A stretch of 64,000 nt of DNA from ZC4RG30 sp963812195. GTDB taxonomy: Bacteria > Pseudomonadota > Gammaproteobacteria > Steroidobacterales > Steroidobacteraceae. The DNA is taken from contig CAWEUI010000017.1 of NCBI GenBank assembly GCA_963812195.1, positions 1 through 64,000 on the forward strand. The letters are read 5' to 3'. The notes beneath the pieces are model-generated. The model searched no databases, was not told the DNA's origin, and saw only the letters and a list, made by a program, of their open reading frames with translations. This document shows positions 1 to 10,019 of the stretch, piece after piece; the first letter of the stretch is position 1; each line of letters opens with the position of its first letter. The position numbers and the translations under genes are program-made.

Positions 1-1098
1 CTGGTAGGCCGCGCCCGCCACCCAGTGCCACGGACCGTCGCCGGTCGAATAGGCGCGCAGCTCCTGGGCAAACATCTTCGGGAAGAACTGGCTGGAGAAG
101 AAGCCGGAGGGTGACAGCGGGATGTTGATGCCGAAATTGCCCTTCAGGTCGCTGGTGGCGCTGGTCAAGGTAAAGCTGTCGAAATCCACCGTAGCCGACA
201 GGCTCCACAGCTTGAAATCGCCATTGGCGAAGCTGTCCTGCCCCGCGGTGTTCTCGAAGTACGCGGGGTCAACCGCGGCCGTGAACCCCGTGAACTGCTG
301 GCGCGGGCGGAACTGCCAGTACTGGGCGCGGACGCTGACATTGTCCAGAGGCCGGTACAGCAGCACCGCGCGCACATCGTCGTTCTTGATGCCGTTGACG
401 CCCTTCTGGTCGGGAGTGCCGTCGTAGGGACCGAAGTAGGCGTCGGCCCAGCCCGGGTTGTAGGAATGCCCGCCGCTGACACGCACGGCGAGCTTGTTGC
501 GGATCAATGGAACGGATGCCGCTCCGGCGAAACTATAGTTGGCGGAGCCCGCGCCGCGTGTGGTGCCCAATTCGGTCTCGCCGATGAACTGGTAGTCCGT
601 CAGGCTGGGATCACGCGTGTGAAAGATGAATACGCCGCCGGATGATCCCTGCCCATACAGCGTGCCCTGGGGGCCGCGCAGGACCTCGATGCGCTCAATG
701 TCCAGGAACCTCACCGGCGGCGCGATTCCGAAGTTCGTCACGACGAATGGCACGTCGTCGAGGTAATAACCAATGGGTGAATCGCCGTTGGCGTTGCTGC
801 CGCCGGCGCCGCGCAGGTTGTAGGAGTGTGATGCGGCAGATTGGCGTTGTCCCTCGAAGGCACCTGGGACGGCGGTGACCAGGTCACCGATGTCCGTGAT
901 GTTTCGTTCCTTCAGGTCCTCGCCATCGAAGGCCTGGATGGCAAGTGGTACTGACTGCAGGGCCTGATTGCCCGACTTCTGTGCCGTGACCACGACCTCT
1001 TCCAGCTCAACCGCGCTGGTGGTCTGGGCCGCAACGCCCCCGCTTGTCAAGGCACCGGCGATTGCGATCGGCAGCACCAGATGTGGCTGTCTGAGCAT
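1..1098 (-). CDS. TonB-dependent outer membrane receptor (N-terminal part, runs off window)
   Basis: The open frame starts with an ATG at 1098 behind a strong GGAGG ribosome site and stays open for 366 codons to the window edge, so the C-terminal barrel is missing. A signal peptide ending near AAQ is followed by a TonB-box-like stretch (ELEEVVVTAQK) and a plug domain with the typical LRGAGGS, YYLDDVPF and IERIEVLRGPQGTLYGQGSSGG motifs. Such receptors import large or scarce nutrients across the outer membrane using TonB-ExbB-ExbD energy. The substrate cannot be read from this part. A divergent esterase gene and a LacI-type palindrome lie upstream, which hints at a carbohydrate or ester substrate (inference). 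Confidence 0.93.
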   Translation of the reverse strand, partial: MLRQPHLVLPIAIAGALTSGGVAAQTTSAVELEEVVVTAQKSGNQALQSVPLAIQAFDGEDLKERNITDIGDLVTAVPGAFEGQRQSAASHSYNLRGAGGSNANGDSPIGYYLDDVPFVVTNFGIAPPVRFLDIERIEVLRGPQGTLYGQGSSGGVFIFHTRDPSLTDYQFIGETELGTTRGAGSANYSFAGAASVPLIRNKLAVRVSGGHSYNPGWADAYFGPYDGTPDQKGVNGIKNDDVRAVLLYRPLDNVSVRAQYWQFRPRQQFTGFTAAVDPAYFENTAGQDSFANGDFKLWSLSATVDFDSFTLTSATSDLKGNFGINIPLSPSGFFSSQFFPKMFAQELRAYSTGDGPWHWVAGAAYQ

Positions 1099-1137
1099 AC
1101 CCCCCTCCTCCTCAAGTCTTGTTTGGGCGGAGAATAG

Positions 1138-1153
1138 ATGCAAACGTTTGCAT
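1138..1153. promoter_or_regulatory. LacI/PurR-type operator palindrome
   Basis: ATGCAAACGTTTGCAT is a perfect 16-bp palindrome with a central CG. Its core GCAAACGTTTGC has the shape recognised by LacI/GalR-family regulators (PurR and CcpA cre sites share TGNAANCGNTTNCA). It sits between the divergent TonB receptor and esterase genes, where one site could control both. No LacI-family gene is in the window, so the regulator is unknown. Confidence 0.6.
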
Positions 1154-1244
1154 ATTGCAATACTGCGGGCCCGGAGGGCTGCCCTGCGCTTCGCGCCGGC
1201 GTCCGATCCGATACCATCGGACGCGCAAACAGCAGGGGGTTCAT

Positions 1245-3126
1245 ATGTCGAGATCCGTCTTCGCCCGTATCGCGTGCGCAGTGGCGCTGGGTTGTACGAG
1301 TCTGGGATGCCTGGCGCTGGATTATTCCGGCCGCCAGGGCAATGCGGCAACCTTCGAATCACTCGCCCAGGCGCGGGTCAACGGGCCGATCGCCGTCGCC
1401 AGGCTGGAAGGCAACACCGGCAGATCCTTCGTCTCGCATCCGGCGCTGGATGGCTATCCGCGAAGGGACCACCTGGATCTACCGTTCGCCCAATCTCTAT
1501 GGCGGCCGGGCGGCGGCGCGCCTGAACACCGACATTCTGGTGTTTGCCGAACAGTCATTCGCCAATCAGGACGCGGCGCTGCAATACCTGAAGAACCTGG
1601 GCCTGATCCGCATCATCGATGAGGCCATCGGCAGCGTGGTTCTGGTGACGCCTGCCGACGGCAAGGCATTCGGCGCCGGCGACCAGAAGTACTACTACGC
1701 GCTGCAGACTGCCATGCTGGCCCAGAAAGCCGGTGCGGGCGGCAGGAATGGCGTCCGTTACTCCGATGCCGAGTATTTCGGAGGTTTCGGCTACACGTAC
1801 GTGATCGGCATAGACGGCGGTGCCACCTTTCTCAATGACTACGTGGCCGGCACGCTGGACTACGTGAGCCGCATTGCCGGCATGCTGCTGGTGAACGGGA
1901 CCATGCAGGACGTGCGTTCGGTGGCAGGTCTGGTTCCCGCCTATCTCGTCAATCCACCCGACAACGTACTGGCGAAATACCGGGCGGCCAACGATACGAA
2001 CGCGTATTCCCGAACCGGTGAGGTGGAAGCGTATTTCGACCAGCAGCTGCCGCTGAAGCGTGTGGTCGTGGCGCACGCGGCAAAGCCCGACCTGCCCGCG
2101 ATCATCTCCGACGCCTACTACAACCTGTTCACGCACGCGATGCGTGTCCCCGTGACCCGTCCGGGCCTGCACAGCGCCTCGACGCCGTACCAGGGTTACA
2201 GCATGGACCAGGCGCCGCTGTCGTTGTGCGAGCGCGATGCCGTGTTCAACGGCGGCACGCGCGATGGCATCCGCGTCATCGACCACCAGGAAGACCGCTT
2301 CAGGAAGCTGGCCACCCCCGAGGGTGAATACCTGCAGACCTGGTTCGACTATCTGCCCACCGAAGTGCTGGACGGCACCGCGGCCAAGGCATCGGTGCCG
2401 CTGGTACTGGCCCTGCATGGTGGCGGCGATGATCCGCGCCAGTTCGTGGAGGAGATCGGCCTGCTGCCGCTGGCCGCGTCCGAGCGTTTTGCCATCGTGG
2501 CTCCCGAACACCAGAGCTCGATGCCCACGCTGGGCGCGTCATTGCCGGCACTGGTGGAGTACACGCTGCAGAAGTATCCGGCGCTGGATCCGGCGCGCGT
2601 GTATGTCACCGGCTACTCGTTGGGTGGTTCGTCCACACTACGCGCCGCCAACGGCAAGCCCGCTGTGTTCGCCGCCGCAGTGCCGATGGCCGCTGCGCCC
2701 TATACCGGCACGCCCGAAGAGGTAAAGCAGTTCGACAAGGTCGACTTGCCCATAATGTTCACCACTTCGGAGTTCGATCTACCGGGCGCCTTCGACCAGG
2801 CAAGCGGCCACATCGCCAGCAATTACCAGAACCAGCTCAACATGTTCCTGGGCTACAACGGCATGCCGCGGATTGCCAGCTACGATTTCGTCCGTTACCC
2901 CATCAACGGTTTCCGCGCCGATGCCATGGACCGGATCAAGCGCAATGGCGAATACGACAGCTACCGCTGGTACATCAACGATGCGGCCGGCGTGCCGATG
3001 GTGGCGCTGTCTTATACGAAGGGACTGATGCACGCGCTGTATCCGGAGTACGGCAAGATCGCCTGGGATTTTTTCCGTCATTACTCTCGTGACCCGAAGT
3101 CCGGAGCCATCGCCTACAAGCCGTGA
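1245..3126 (+). CDS. Secreted alpha/beta-hydrolase (esterase/depolymerase-like), frameshifted
   Basis: The ATG at 1245 follows an AGGGGG ribosome site and opens a signal peptide (MSRSVFARIACAVALGC). The frame is lost near 1460, where an extra C (TATCCGCGAA in place of the expected TATCGCGAA) shifts translation; the rest is open to 3126. The C-terminal half is an alpha/beta-hydrolase with an oxyanion-type LHGGGDD segment and the nucleophile elbow GYSLGG, as in feruloyl-esterase and PHB-depolymerase-like enzymes. The N-terminal ~300 residues match no domain I can name. It is divergent from the TonB receptor and may process what that receptor imports (inference). Exact substrate unknown. Confidence 0.75.
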
Positions 3127-3141
3127 GGTAGTGACGGTGAT

Positions 3142-5324
3142 CTATTGCTGTTGCTGAAGTCGACGCGCCTGTTCGCCCACGTACAGCCGGATCTTTTCGA
3201 TCTGATCTGCCGACAGATACTTCGACCATCCCATCATGCCGCGCGCTTCGAGCGCACCCCCGCCGACAACGCCGCGCCAGGCTTCCGGCTGCGTGAGCAG
3301 CGCCGAGCGGCGCAGATCCGGAATCACGTTGTTGCCCACGGCGTTGGGTCCATGACAACGGACGCAGTAGGCATCGTAGTGATGCAGCCCTTCATTCACG
3401 TCGGCCTGCGATGCCACCTGCTGCGGTGGCTGCGCCGGACCGGCCAAGGGCGGATCGGCAGGCAATGTGGCAGTGCCATTGAGCTTGAATACCAGCAATC
3501 GACCTGGCTGCGGCATGTAGGTCGGGCCGCCTCCTGTCATGGAGTTGGCGCCGGACGTGACCGCAATGTACTGCTCGCCATCCACGCTGTAGGACATCGG
3601 GCCGGCGATGATGGCGTTCGGTGTGGCGATGTTCCACAACTGCTGGCCCGTGTCCGCGCGATAGGCGGCAAGCTCACCCAGCACGCCATCGCGGCTCCTG
3701 CCCTGAAACACCAGACCGCCGGCTGTTGCCAGCACCCCACCGCCGGACCCCTCGACCTGCCACGCCGCCTTGCGCGCCACCGGGTCCCAGGCCATCAGGT
3801 AGCCCTTGGGTGCGTCGTGGCCAGGCGCTGGTGAAGTCTTCCTGCCGGCAGGGTCCGCCATCGCAGGCGCGGCGCCGTGCATGCCGCCGGTCACCATGCC
3901 CGCGAAGTTGATACCCAGGCTCGGTTTCTCCGGCGTAATCGATAGTCCTGCAGGCTGACCGGCTCCAGATAGGACGAGGAGTTGTCGCTGATCTGCAGGT
4001 ACAGCAGCCTGGTCTGTGGACTGAAGGCAATGGGATTCCAGTTGTGGCCGCCACCAGCACCGGGGCTAACGGTCACAGGCTTGTCCTTGTAGCGGGCAGC
4101 AGCGACGACTTGCGGTCTGCCGGTCTGCATATCCACACCCGTGGCCCAGTTGACGCCGTGCACGTACGGATCGGCGGAAAGCAACTTGCCGGTCTGCCGA
4201 TCGATGACATACATGAACCCGTTCTTGGGTGGATGCACCAGCACTTTGCGCGTTTGCCCGTCGATCTGCAGATCGGCCAGCACCATGTCGGCAACCGAAT
4301 CGTAGTCCCAACCCTCGCCCGGCGATTCCTGGTAGTGCCACTTGTACGCACCGGTATCGGCATCGACGGCAACGATGGAGGCAATGAACAGGTTGTCGCC
4401 GGCTTTCGAAGTGCGCAGATTCGTGTTCCACGGAAACCCGTTGCCGGTAGCCAGGTACACCTGGTTGAAGTCGGGGTCGTAGACCAGTGAATTCCAGACA
4501 TTGCCGCCGCCACCGGCCGTGTACCACTTCCCGGGCCAGGTCGGCGCAGCCATGGTCTTGAGCACCTCGTCCGAGGCGGCGCCGTCGGGCGCGGAACCCG
4601 GCCGGTTCGGCACGGTGTAGAAGCGCCACAGCAATTTGCCATCGGCCGCGTCATAGGCACTGACGAAACCGCGCGTACCGAAGTCCGCACCGCCATTGCC
4701 GATGAATACCTTGCCATGCGCCACGCGTGGCGCCCCGGTGATCAGATAGGTTGAATCGCGCGGCGTGGTCTGCGTGCTCCACACTTCCTTGCCGCTGCCG
4801 GCGTCCAGTGCGATCAAACGGCCATCCACCGTGCCCAGATACACCTTGCCCTTGTAGAGCGCGACGCCGCGATTATCGACGTCGCAGCACGCCGGCACGC
4901 CGCTGATGCCGGGCGCCTTGGGGTCGTAGTACCACAGCTGCTTGCCGGTGCGGGCGTCGAGCGCATAGACCTTGCTCCATGCCGTGGAGACGTACATCAC
5001 GCCATCGACCACCAGCGGCGTTGCCTCCTGGCCGCGGGTGGTATCGAATTGGATGAACCACGCGGGCTTGAGTTGCGCGACGTTGCTGGTGTCGATCTGC
5101 GTCAATGCCGAATAGCGCTGTTCGTGCCAACCACCGTTGTAGATCAACCAGTTCTGCGGCTCGGATCCCGCCGCTGCCAGGCGCGCATCGTCGACGTCCG
5201 CAAATCGCCCTTCATGGCCTGGTGATGCCGATGAATCGTGCCTGCCACAGGCGGCGGTGCCGGCAAGTATCGCCATCAGGGCGACTCGCGAAATCGTCGT
5301 GGCGGATTTCACAGCAAGGTTCAT
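3142..5324 (-). CDS. PQQ-dependent alcohol dehydrogenase with C-terminal cytochrome c domain, frameshifted
   Basis: The start at 5324 (MNLAVKS) has a GGGAG site upstream; an in-frame GTG nine bases earlier is less well placed. A lipoprotein-like signal peptide (LAGTAACG) precedes an eight-bladed PQQ propeller with tryptophan-docking repeats (ALDARTGKQLW, ALDAGSGKEVW) and the vicinal disulfide pair in GVPACCDVD near the PQQ site. A c-type haem site, CVRCH, lies near the C-terminus. This is the type II quinohaemoprotein layout: periplasmic oxidation of an alcohol with electrons passed to the haem. The frame breaks near 3940, between LQDYR and PEKPSLGINF. The two halves add up to the usual ~700 residues. 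Confidence 0.88.
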
Positions 5325-5543
5325 GGTCAGCACTCCCGCATTGCTCCTGGAGAATTCCTGCGGCAGCGCTACCGCTTGACAGGTTGATTGCGATTGTCCT
5401 ATCGCGATGTTCAGTTCGGCAAGCTGAATACGCGCTCAGCCGGCCGCGCTTGGGGCCGACGTGTAGCCAGGGGAAACGCGTGACCTCGACGCAGCCCCAC
5501 GTCCGGGGTACGGTGGATGTCCCAACGACAGCGAGTCGCGGAC

Positions 5544-6056
5544 ATGAGCAAGGCGAAATTCCACATGGGACGGCTCGACCACGTGCACATCCGCGTGCCC
5601 GACCGGGAGGCGGCTGCGCGATGGTACGCCGAGCACCTCGGGTTTGAGCCCGTTGAGCGGTTCGAGTTCTGGGCCAAGGGTGTCGAGGGCGGGCCGCTGC
5701 AGATCTCCGCCGACGGTGGGCAGACGATGCTCGCGCTGTTCGAGGCAAGCGAGGGGCACCCGATGATCCCGCAGCAGACCGGTGTTGCCTTCAGCCTGGA
5801 CGCAGACGCTTTCATCGCATTTGCCCGTTCGCTCCCCGGCGAGATCATCAGCCCATCGGGCCAGCCACTTGAAATTGGTGACGTGGTCGATTTCGACTTT
5901 TGCTGGGCCTACAACATGGCCGACCCGTGGGGAAATCAGTACGAGCTCAACTGCTACGAGTACGAGCGCATCAAGACGGATCTCATCGAGGCCGACGGAG
6001 TCCAGCCTGTGCGGTACTGGCCACGCGAGCTGCACACGCAGTACCGCAAGCCATAG
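5544..6056 (+). CDS. VOC (glyoxalase/bleomycin-resistance fold) family protein
   Basis: A protein of about 170 residues with a single glyoxalase-type module: HVHIRVPDREAAARWYAEHLGF at the start, a predicted metal-ligand His, and DPWGNQYELNCYEYE at the end, where Glu normally completes the metal site. The family covers glyoxalases, extradiol dioxygenases and resistance proteins, so the reaction cannot be named. The ATG at 5544 was chosen because the conserved fold begins directly after it; an in-frame ATG at 5517 is possible and neither has a good ribosome site. It converges with the next gene. Confidence 0.8.
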   Translation: MSKAKFHMGRLDHVHIRVPDREAAARWYAEHLGFEPVERFEFWAKGVEGGPLQISADGGQTMLALFEASEGHPMIPQQTGVAFSLDADAFIAFARSLPGEIISPSGQPLEIGDVVDFDFCWAYNMADPWGNQYELNCYEYERIKTDLIEADGVQPVRYWPRELHTQYRKP

Positions 6057-6171
6057 TTGGCTGGCCGCGCGGCGGTTGCGAACCCGCGGCGACATCGAGC
6101 ACGAGCGCACCGATCGCAGACCAGCTGCGGTCATCAGGCTCGAACTCACCAAATGACCCGCTATCCCACCC

Positions 6172-7155
6172 CTATCGGGCCCAGTCATCCCACGGGGAGG
6201 GCATGTTGTAGGGCACCGTGATGAAGTTGGCCTCGATCTGCTCGATGCCGCCTTCCTTGAGCTTGAACAGTTCGAACAGGTAGAAGCTGTGCGGCCGGTG
6301 CACGGGCGAGCGCACCTTGGTGCCATCGGTCAGCTCGTAGTCGTCAATGTATCCGCCGTGGTCGATGAAGGCGGAAGCCAGCACCAGACCCCGTTCTTCG
6401 TCCACCAGCACAAATCGCCGAGCGCGCAGCCGCGTGTCATAGCGGTAGTTGCCCAGGCGGAATTGCTGCTCGCACCCCAGGCGCGCCACAGGCACGACCG
6501 CGAAACTCGCGTTGTTTGTGGTTTGCACGCCGTTCTCGACGCGTTTGCAGTTGGGGTTGAATTTGGTGAACAGCGTTCCGTCATTGAGCTGCAGTGTGTC
6601 GAAGTACCCATTGGCCAGTGAAACCATGCGTGCCCGGGGCATGCGCGCGGCTGCGCCCAGCATTTCGTTCATGGCCGGCTTGTCTTCGAATTTCTGGCCT
6701 TCGAACTTGATGCCGGAATCCAGCTGGCGCACCACCAGGGTCTCGGCTTCCGCGACTTGTCCGTCGACCACCTTGAGCCGCAGGGTGAAAGCCGCGGTTT
6801 CTTCGGTTTCGGTCACGGTGCCGAAGAACCCCACCTGCCCGAGTTGCGGATCGGCAAAGCGCAGGTCGTAGGTACCCAGCGCCGTAATGGTGCGCCACAG
6901 GCCATCGCCGACCATCAGCGCCACATTGTTCTCGGTGTTGCGCACATGCTTCGCCCACTTCACTCCGGCCGGGTTCCGGGCCTTCAGCGCCGCCAGGTAG
7001 TTGTCGAGCACGGCGTAGAGTTGCGCGCGGGTGACGGTGACAGGGGCGGCGTTGGTACGCGCATCGGGCATCCACTCCGTACCGGACCAGGCTGCAACGG
7101 GCAGCAGCAACAATCCCAGCGCGATTGATGTCGCGCGCAATGCCAATGACTTCAT
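6172..7155 (-). CDS. Secreted protein of unknown function (DUF8021-like)
   Basis: The 327-residue product has a clean signal peptide (cleavage near AWSGT) and no membrane segment afterwards. The body contains an NTF2/SnoaL-like pattern (LYAVLDNYLAALKARNPAGVKW near residue 45) followed by a longer C-terminal domain with two cysteines (NPNCKRV, RLGCEQQ). It resembles the DUF8021 family of secreted proteins, but I recognise no catalytic motif. The ATG at 7155 has a GGGGGT stretch upstream. Function unknown. Confidence 0.7.
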   Translation of the reverse strand: MKSLALRATSIALGLLLLPVAAWSGTEWMPDARTNAAPVTVTRAQLYAVLDNYLAALKARNPAGVKWAKHVRNTENNVALMVGDGLWRTITALGTYDLRFADPQLGQVGFFGTVTETEETAAFTLRLKVVDGQVAEAETLVVRQLDSGIKFEGQKFEDKPAMNEMLGAAARMPRARMVSLANGYFDTLQLNDGTLFTKFNPNCKRVENGVQTTNNASFAVVPVARLGCEQQFRLGNYRYDTRLRARRFVLVDEERGLVLASAFIDHGGYIDDYELTDGTKVRSPVHRPHSFYLFELFKLKEGGIEQIEANFITVPYNMPSPWDDWAR

Positions 7156-7236
7156 GTTTTGTACCCCCCTTCTTTCGAGAATGGTCGCGGCATCTCGCCG
7201 AATCTGTAATGTACGGCCCCGGAGCGGACTATTGCA

Positions 7237-8295
7237 TCAGCGCACTGGTCGGTGCGCGATTCGATCACCGCTGAAGGTCCCGAACCAGAACTGTCCGCTG
7301 GCCGGCAATACCATGGTGGCATTGCTGAATGCGGGAATTGCCGGCGTCTCCACCAGGATCCGGTCCTGCATCGTAACCGGATCCACTTCGATTGCGACGG
7401 TGCCGCGCGGGCAGGTCGACAGGGCCGCCAGGTCGTGTTCCGGACCGGGCGGGCCGCCGCATTCCGGCACGTCGTTCTTCATCCCGGCCGTCAGCAATTG
7501 GCCGTTCGGGCCCATGTGCACGTTGTCCGGTGTCATCGGCAATGGCCGGGTCGATCGCAAGCGGGTCGCCGGATTGGCGTTCGAGAAGGCGACGATGGTC
7601 TGCAGGCCCGACGACACGACGTAGATTTCCCGGCCGTCGGCCGAGACTTCGATGCCGTTGTTGCCGGGCAGCGCCGTTCCGCCCAGCTGTTCGAAGCCGC
7701 CATCCCCTGGTGACCACTTGAGCACGATGCCGGTCGGCTTCTTTGCGACGGAATCGGCAAAGGTGGTACCAGGCATCAACAACACCGTTGCCACCAGGGA
7801 ACCGTCGGCAAACGAAGCGACGCTGTTTGCCGCGAGCCCTTCCGGCAGCGGTACGCAGCCTGTCCAGGTGACCACTGGCTGCTCACCCGAAGCGTCTACA
7901 TTGAATGCCTCGATTGCCTCGCGTGCACCATGGCCGACAACATACAACCGCGACTGCCCGTCGGTGCCGGCGCGAATATTGAGGCCATGAGTCTGGAGTC
8001 CGGACGGTGCGGGTGGCGCCGGGCAATCCGGATACGTCGCGCGGTCCTGACGCGTCTGGATCGACAAGGGCCGCCAGTCGCCGCTGTTTGAATTCAGCAG
8101 ATAGAGCCCGGAACCTGCCGCCTGTCCGCTCGCGATGATCCACGGCGTCTCCGGCACGAGAACGAGGTCTTCAGCGTTGACCGGGCCGCAGACGAACGCG
8201 ACTTCGCCCACCGACCCACAAGTATCGTGTTTGGAACAGCCTGTTCCGATGGTGCCGAGCAGTGCAAATAGCAGAAGCAGTCTGAAACTATTCAT
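7237..8295 (-). CDS. Putative lipoprotein with SMP-30/gluconolactonase-like beta-propeller
   Basis: The ATG at 8295 begins a lipoprotein signal (MNSFRLLLLFALLGTIGTGC), so the Cys near residue 20 is probably lipidated. The remaining ~330 residues show repeated propeller strands (RLYVVGHG, GIEVSADGREIYVVSSG, NVHMGPNGQLLTAG), as in SMP-30/strictosidine-synthase-like or paraoxonase-like six-bladed propellers. Catalytic assignment is not possible. A longer in-frame start at 8364 is rejected because it places 23 cysteine-rich residues before the signal peptide. Confidence 0.72.
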   Translation of the reverse strand: MNSFRLLLLFALLGTIGTGCSKHDTCGSVGEVAFVCGPVNAEDLVLVPETPWIIASGQAAGSGLYLLNSNSGDWRPLSIQTRQDRATYPDCPAPPAPSGLQTHGLNIRAGTDGQSRLYVVGHGAREAIEAFNVDASGEQPVVTWTGCVPLPEGLAANSVASFADGSLVATVLLMPGTTFADSVAKKPTGIVLKWSPGDGGFEQLGGTALPGNNGIEVSADGREIYVVSSGLQTIVAFSNANPATRLRSTRPLPMTPDNVHMGPNGQLLTAGMKNDVPECGGPPGPEHDLAALSTCPRGTVAIEVDPVTMQDRILVETPAIPAFSNATMVLPASGQFWFGTFSGDRIAHRPVR

Positions 8296-8333
8296 GAGCG
8301 CATCCGGCGGACAGGGATTGCAACCCGTATGGG

Positions 8334-8400
8334 GCGGATAGCAATTACAATCCGTCCTTCCCACTCGGGCAAGTCCTCACAACGGCTCATATGCAGAAAA
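8334..8400. repeat. IS91-like terminal end, short divergent copy
   Basis: Begins GCGGATAG, then an A/T-rich TTACAATCCG stretch, and about 40 bp later ACAACGGCTCATATG. The same layout recurs at 14450, 15817, 18235, 23023, 28519 and 30388. This copy lies in the 370-bp gap between the propeller lipoprotein and the aminotransferase; I see no gene in that gap. It probably marks an old rolling-circle IS end with its body gone. Confidence 0.5.
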
Positions 8401-8665
8401 GCCACGGCACATGACGGAATGCCGGTGCGGTGCCATCGACTGGCCGATACACGCCAGTCAGGCTGGCCGACGCCGGGCGCGGCAATCGGTGAACACGCCC
8501 GGATCGGGAGCGGTTCCAGAACGCCGTCCGCTGTCCGGCGGCAGGATTCATCGCCACGGCGGTCACGCTGCGGCGAGAGATGGCGAATCAATTCATGCGC
8601 CCGCTGCAGGGCCGGCTGCAGCTAAAGTACTGCAATTCCGGATCAGGATGGCAAGTGGGGGATTC

Positions 8666-9856
8666 ATGCAGCTGGCAAGCAGACAGGAACAATTGGGGAC
8701 GGAAACGGCGTTTGCCGTATCCCTCGCGGCGGCGGAGTGGGCTGCCAGGGGAAACCGCGTGTTTCCCTTCCACCTGGGCGACATCAACCTGCCCACGCCG
8801 GCCAATATCGTCGAGGCCATGAACCGGGCCATTGCCGACGGCAAGACGGGATACTGCGCCGCGGCCGGAATTGCGCCCCTGCGGGAGGCGCTGGCTGCCA
8901 ACATCGGTGGCGATCGCGGCCTGAAACTCGGCCCGAACAACATTGTCGTGCAGCCGGGCGGCAAGCCGGTGATCACGAAATTCATCCAGGCACTGATGAA
9001 CCCCGGCGATGGCGTGCTGTATCCGAACCCCGGTTACCCCATCTACGAAAGCCAGATCAATTACTTTGGCGGCAAGGCGCTGCCGTATCGATATCGCGAG
9101 ACGGCCACGGGCTTCGGCATCGACCTGCAACAGCTGCGGACGCTGGCGCCGCAGGCGCGGCTGCTGATCTACAACAACCTGCAGAATCCGCTGGGTTGCG
9201 AGAGCTCCCCGGAAGAGATGGCCGAGATTGCCCGCATCGCCATCGAATTCAACCTGGATGTGCTATCCGACGAGGCGTATTTCGAGATGCGCTATGCCGG
9301 CAAGTCCGCGTCCATCGCGTCGTTGCCCGGAATGGCCGAGCGGACGGTCATCCTTTACACCTTCTCGAAGAAGTTCGCGATGACGGGCTGGCGTCTGGGC
9401 TGCGCGGCGGGCCCGGAGAACGTGATCGCACAGATCGCCAAGCTCAACACCAACGATGAAAGCTGCACCACGCATTTCGTGCAGGTGGCGGGCGTTGAGG
9501 CACTGGCCAATCCCACGGGCGCGGCGCCCATCCTGGCGGAGCTGCAGGGGCGACGCGACGCGGCAATCGCAGCGCTGCAGAAGGTGCCGGGGTTGAAGGT
9601 GGCAAGGCCCGATGCGACCTTCTACCTCTTTCCCAATGTGACTGAACTGTTGCGGCTCAAGGGCTACAAGGATGTCGCCGAACTGGCCACGGCTGCCCTG
9701 CATGAAACCGGCGTGTCATTCTGCACGCGCCATCATTTCGGCACGCGCCAGAAGGACGAGACCCAGCACTACATCCGGCTTGCCTATTCCGGCATTTCAC
9801 GGGAGATGATCACCGAAGGCATCGGCCGGCTTGCCGAGTGGGTGCGGCAGGGCTGA
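8666..9856 (+). CDS. Class I/II pyridoxal-phosphate aminotransferase
   Basis: The 396-residue protein is a complete fold-type I aminotransferase. It shows the substrate-side Gly-rich YCAAAGIAPLREAL segment, the YPNPGYPIYESQ loop, NNLQNPLG, DEAYFEMRY and the PLP-lysine motif TFSKKFAMTGWRLG with Lys near residue 235. It would transfer an amino group between an amino acid and a 2-oxoacid in the cytosol; the specificity (aspartate/tyrosine/alanine type) is not clear. The ATG at 8666 follows a GGGGGA site. An IS91-like end and about 260 bp without a recognised gene lie upstream. Confidence 0.9.
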   Translation: MQLASRQEQLGTETAFAVSLAAAEWAARGNRVFPFHLGDINLPTPANIVEAMNRAIADGKTGYCAAAGIAPLREALAANIGGDRGLKLGPNNIVVQPGGKPVITKFIQALMNPGDGVLYPNPGYPIYESQINYFGGKALPYRYRETATGFGIDLQQLRTLAPQARLLIYNNLQNPLGCESSPEEMAEIARIAIEFNLDVLSDEAYFEMRYAGKSASIASLPGMAERTVILYTFSKKFAMTGWRLGCAAGPENVIAQIAKLNTNDESCTTHFVQVAGVEALANPTGAAPILAELQGRRDAAIAALQKVPGLKVARPDATFYLFPNVTELLRLKGYKDVAELATAALHETGVSFCTRHHFGTRQKDETQHYIRLAYSGISREMITEGIGRLAEWVRQG

Positions 9857-10019
9857 TCAGTGCCCGGCAATTTCAAGAGCCGGGCCCCATGTCCCGCGCG
9901 GACCGTGATCCTGAGTCGCAACGGCAAGGAAACCGGGATCCTGGATGCCGACCACGGTCACGCTTGCGTTGCGCACATCATCGGTCGAAGATCGCGTCGA
10001 CGATGAAACGGGAAGGGCG

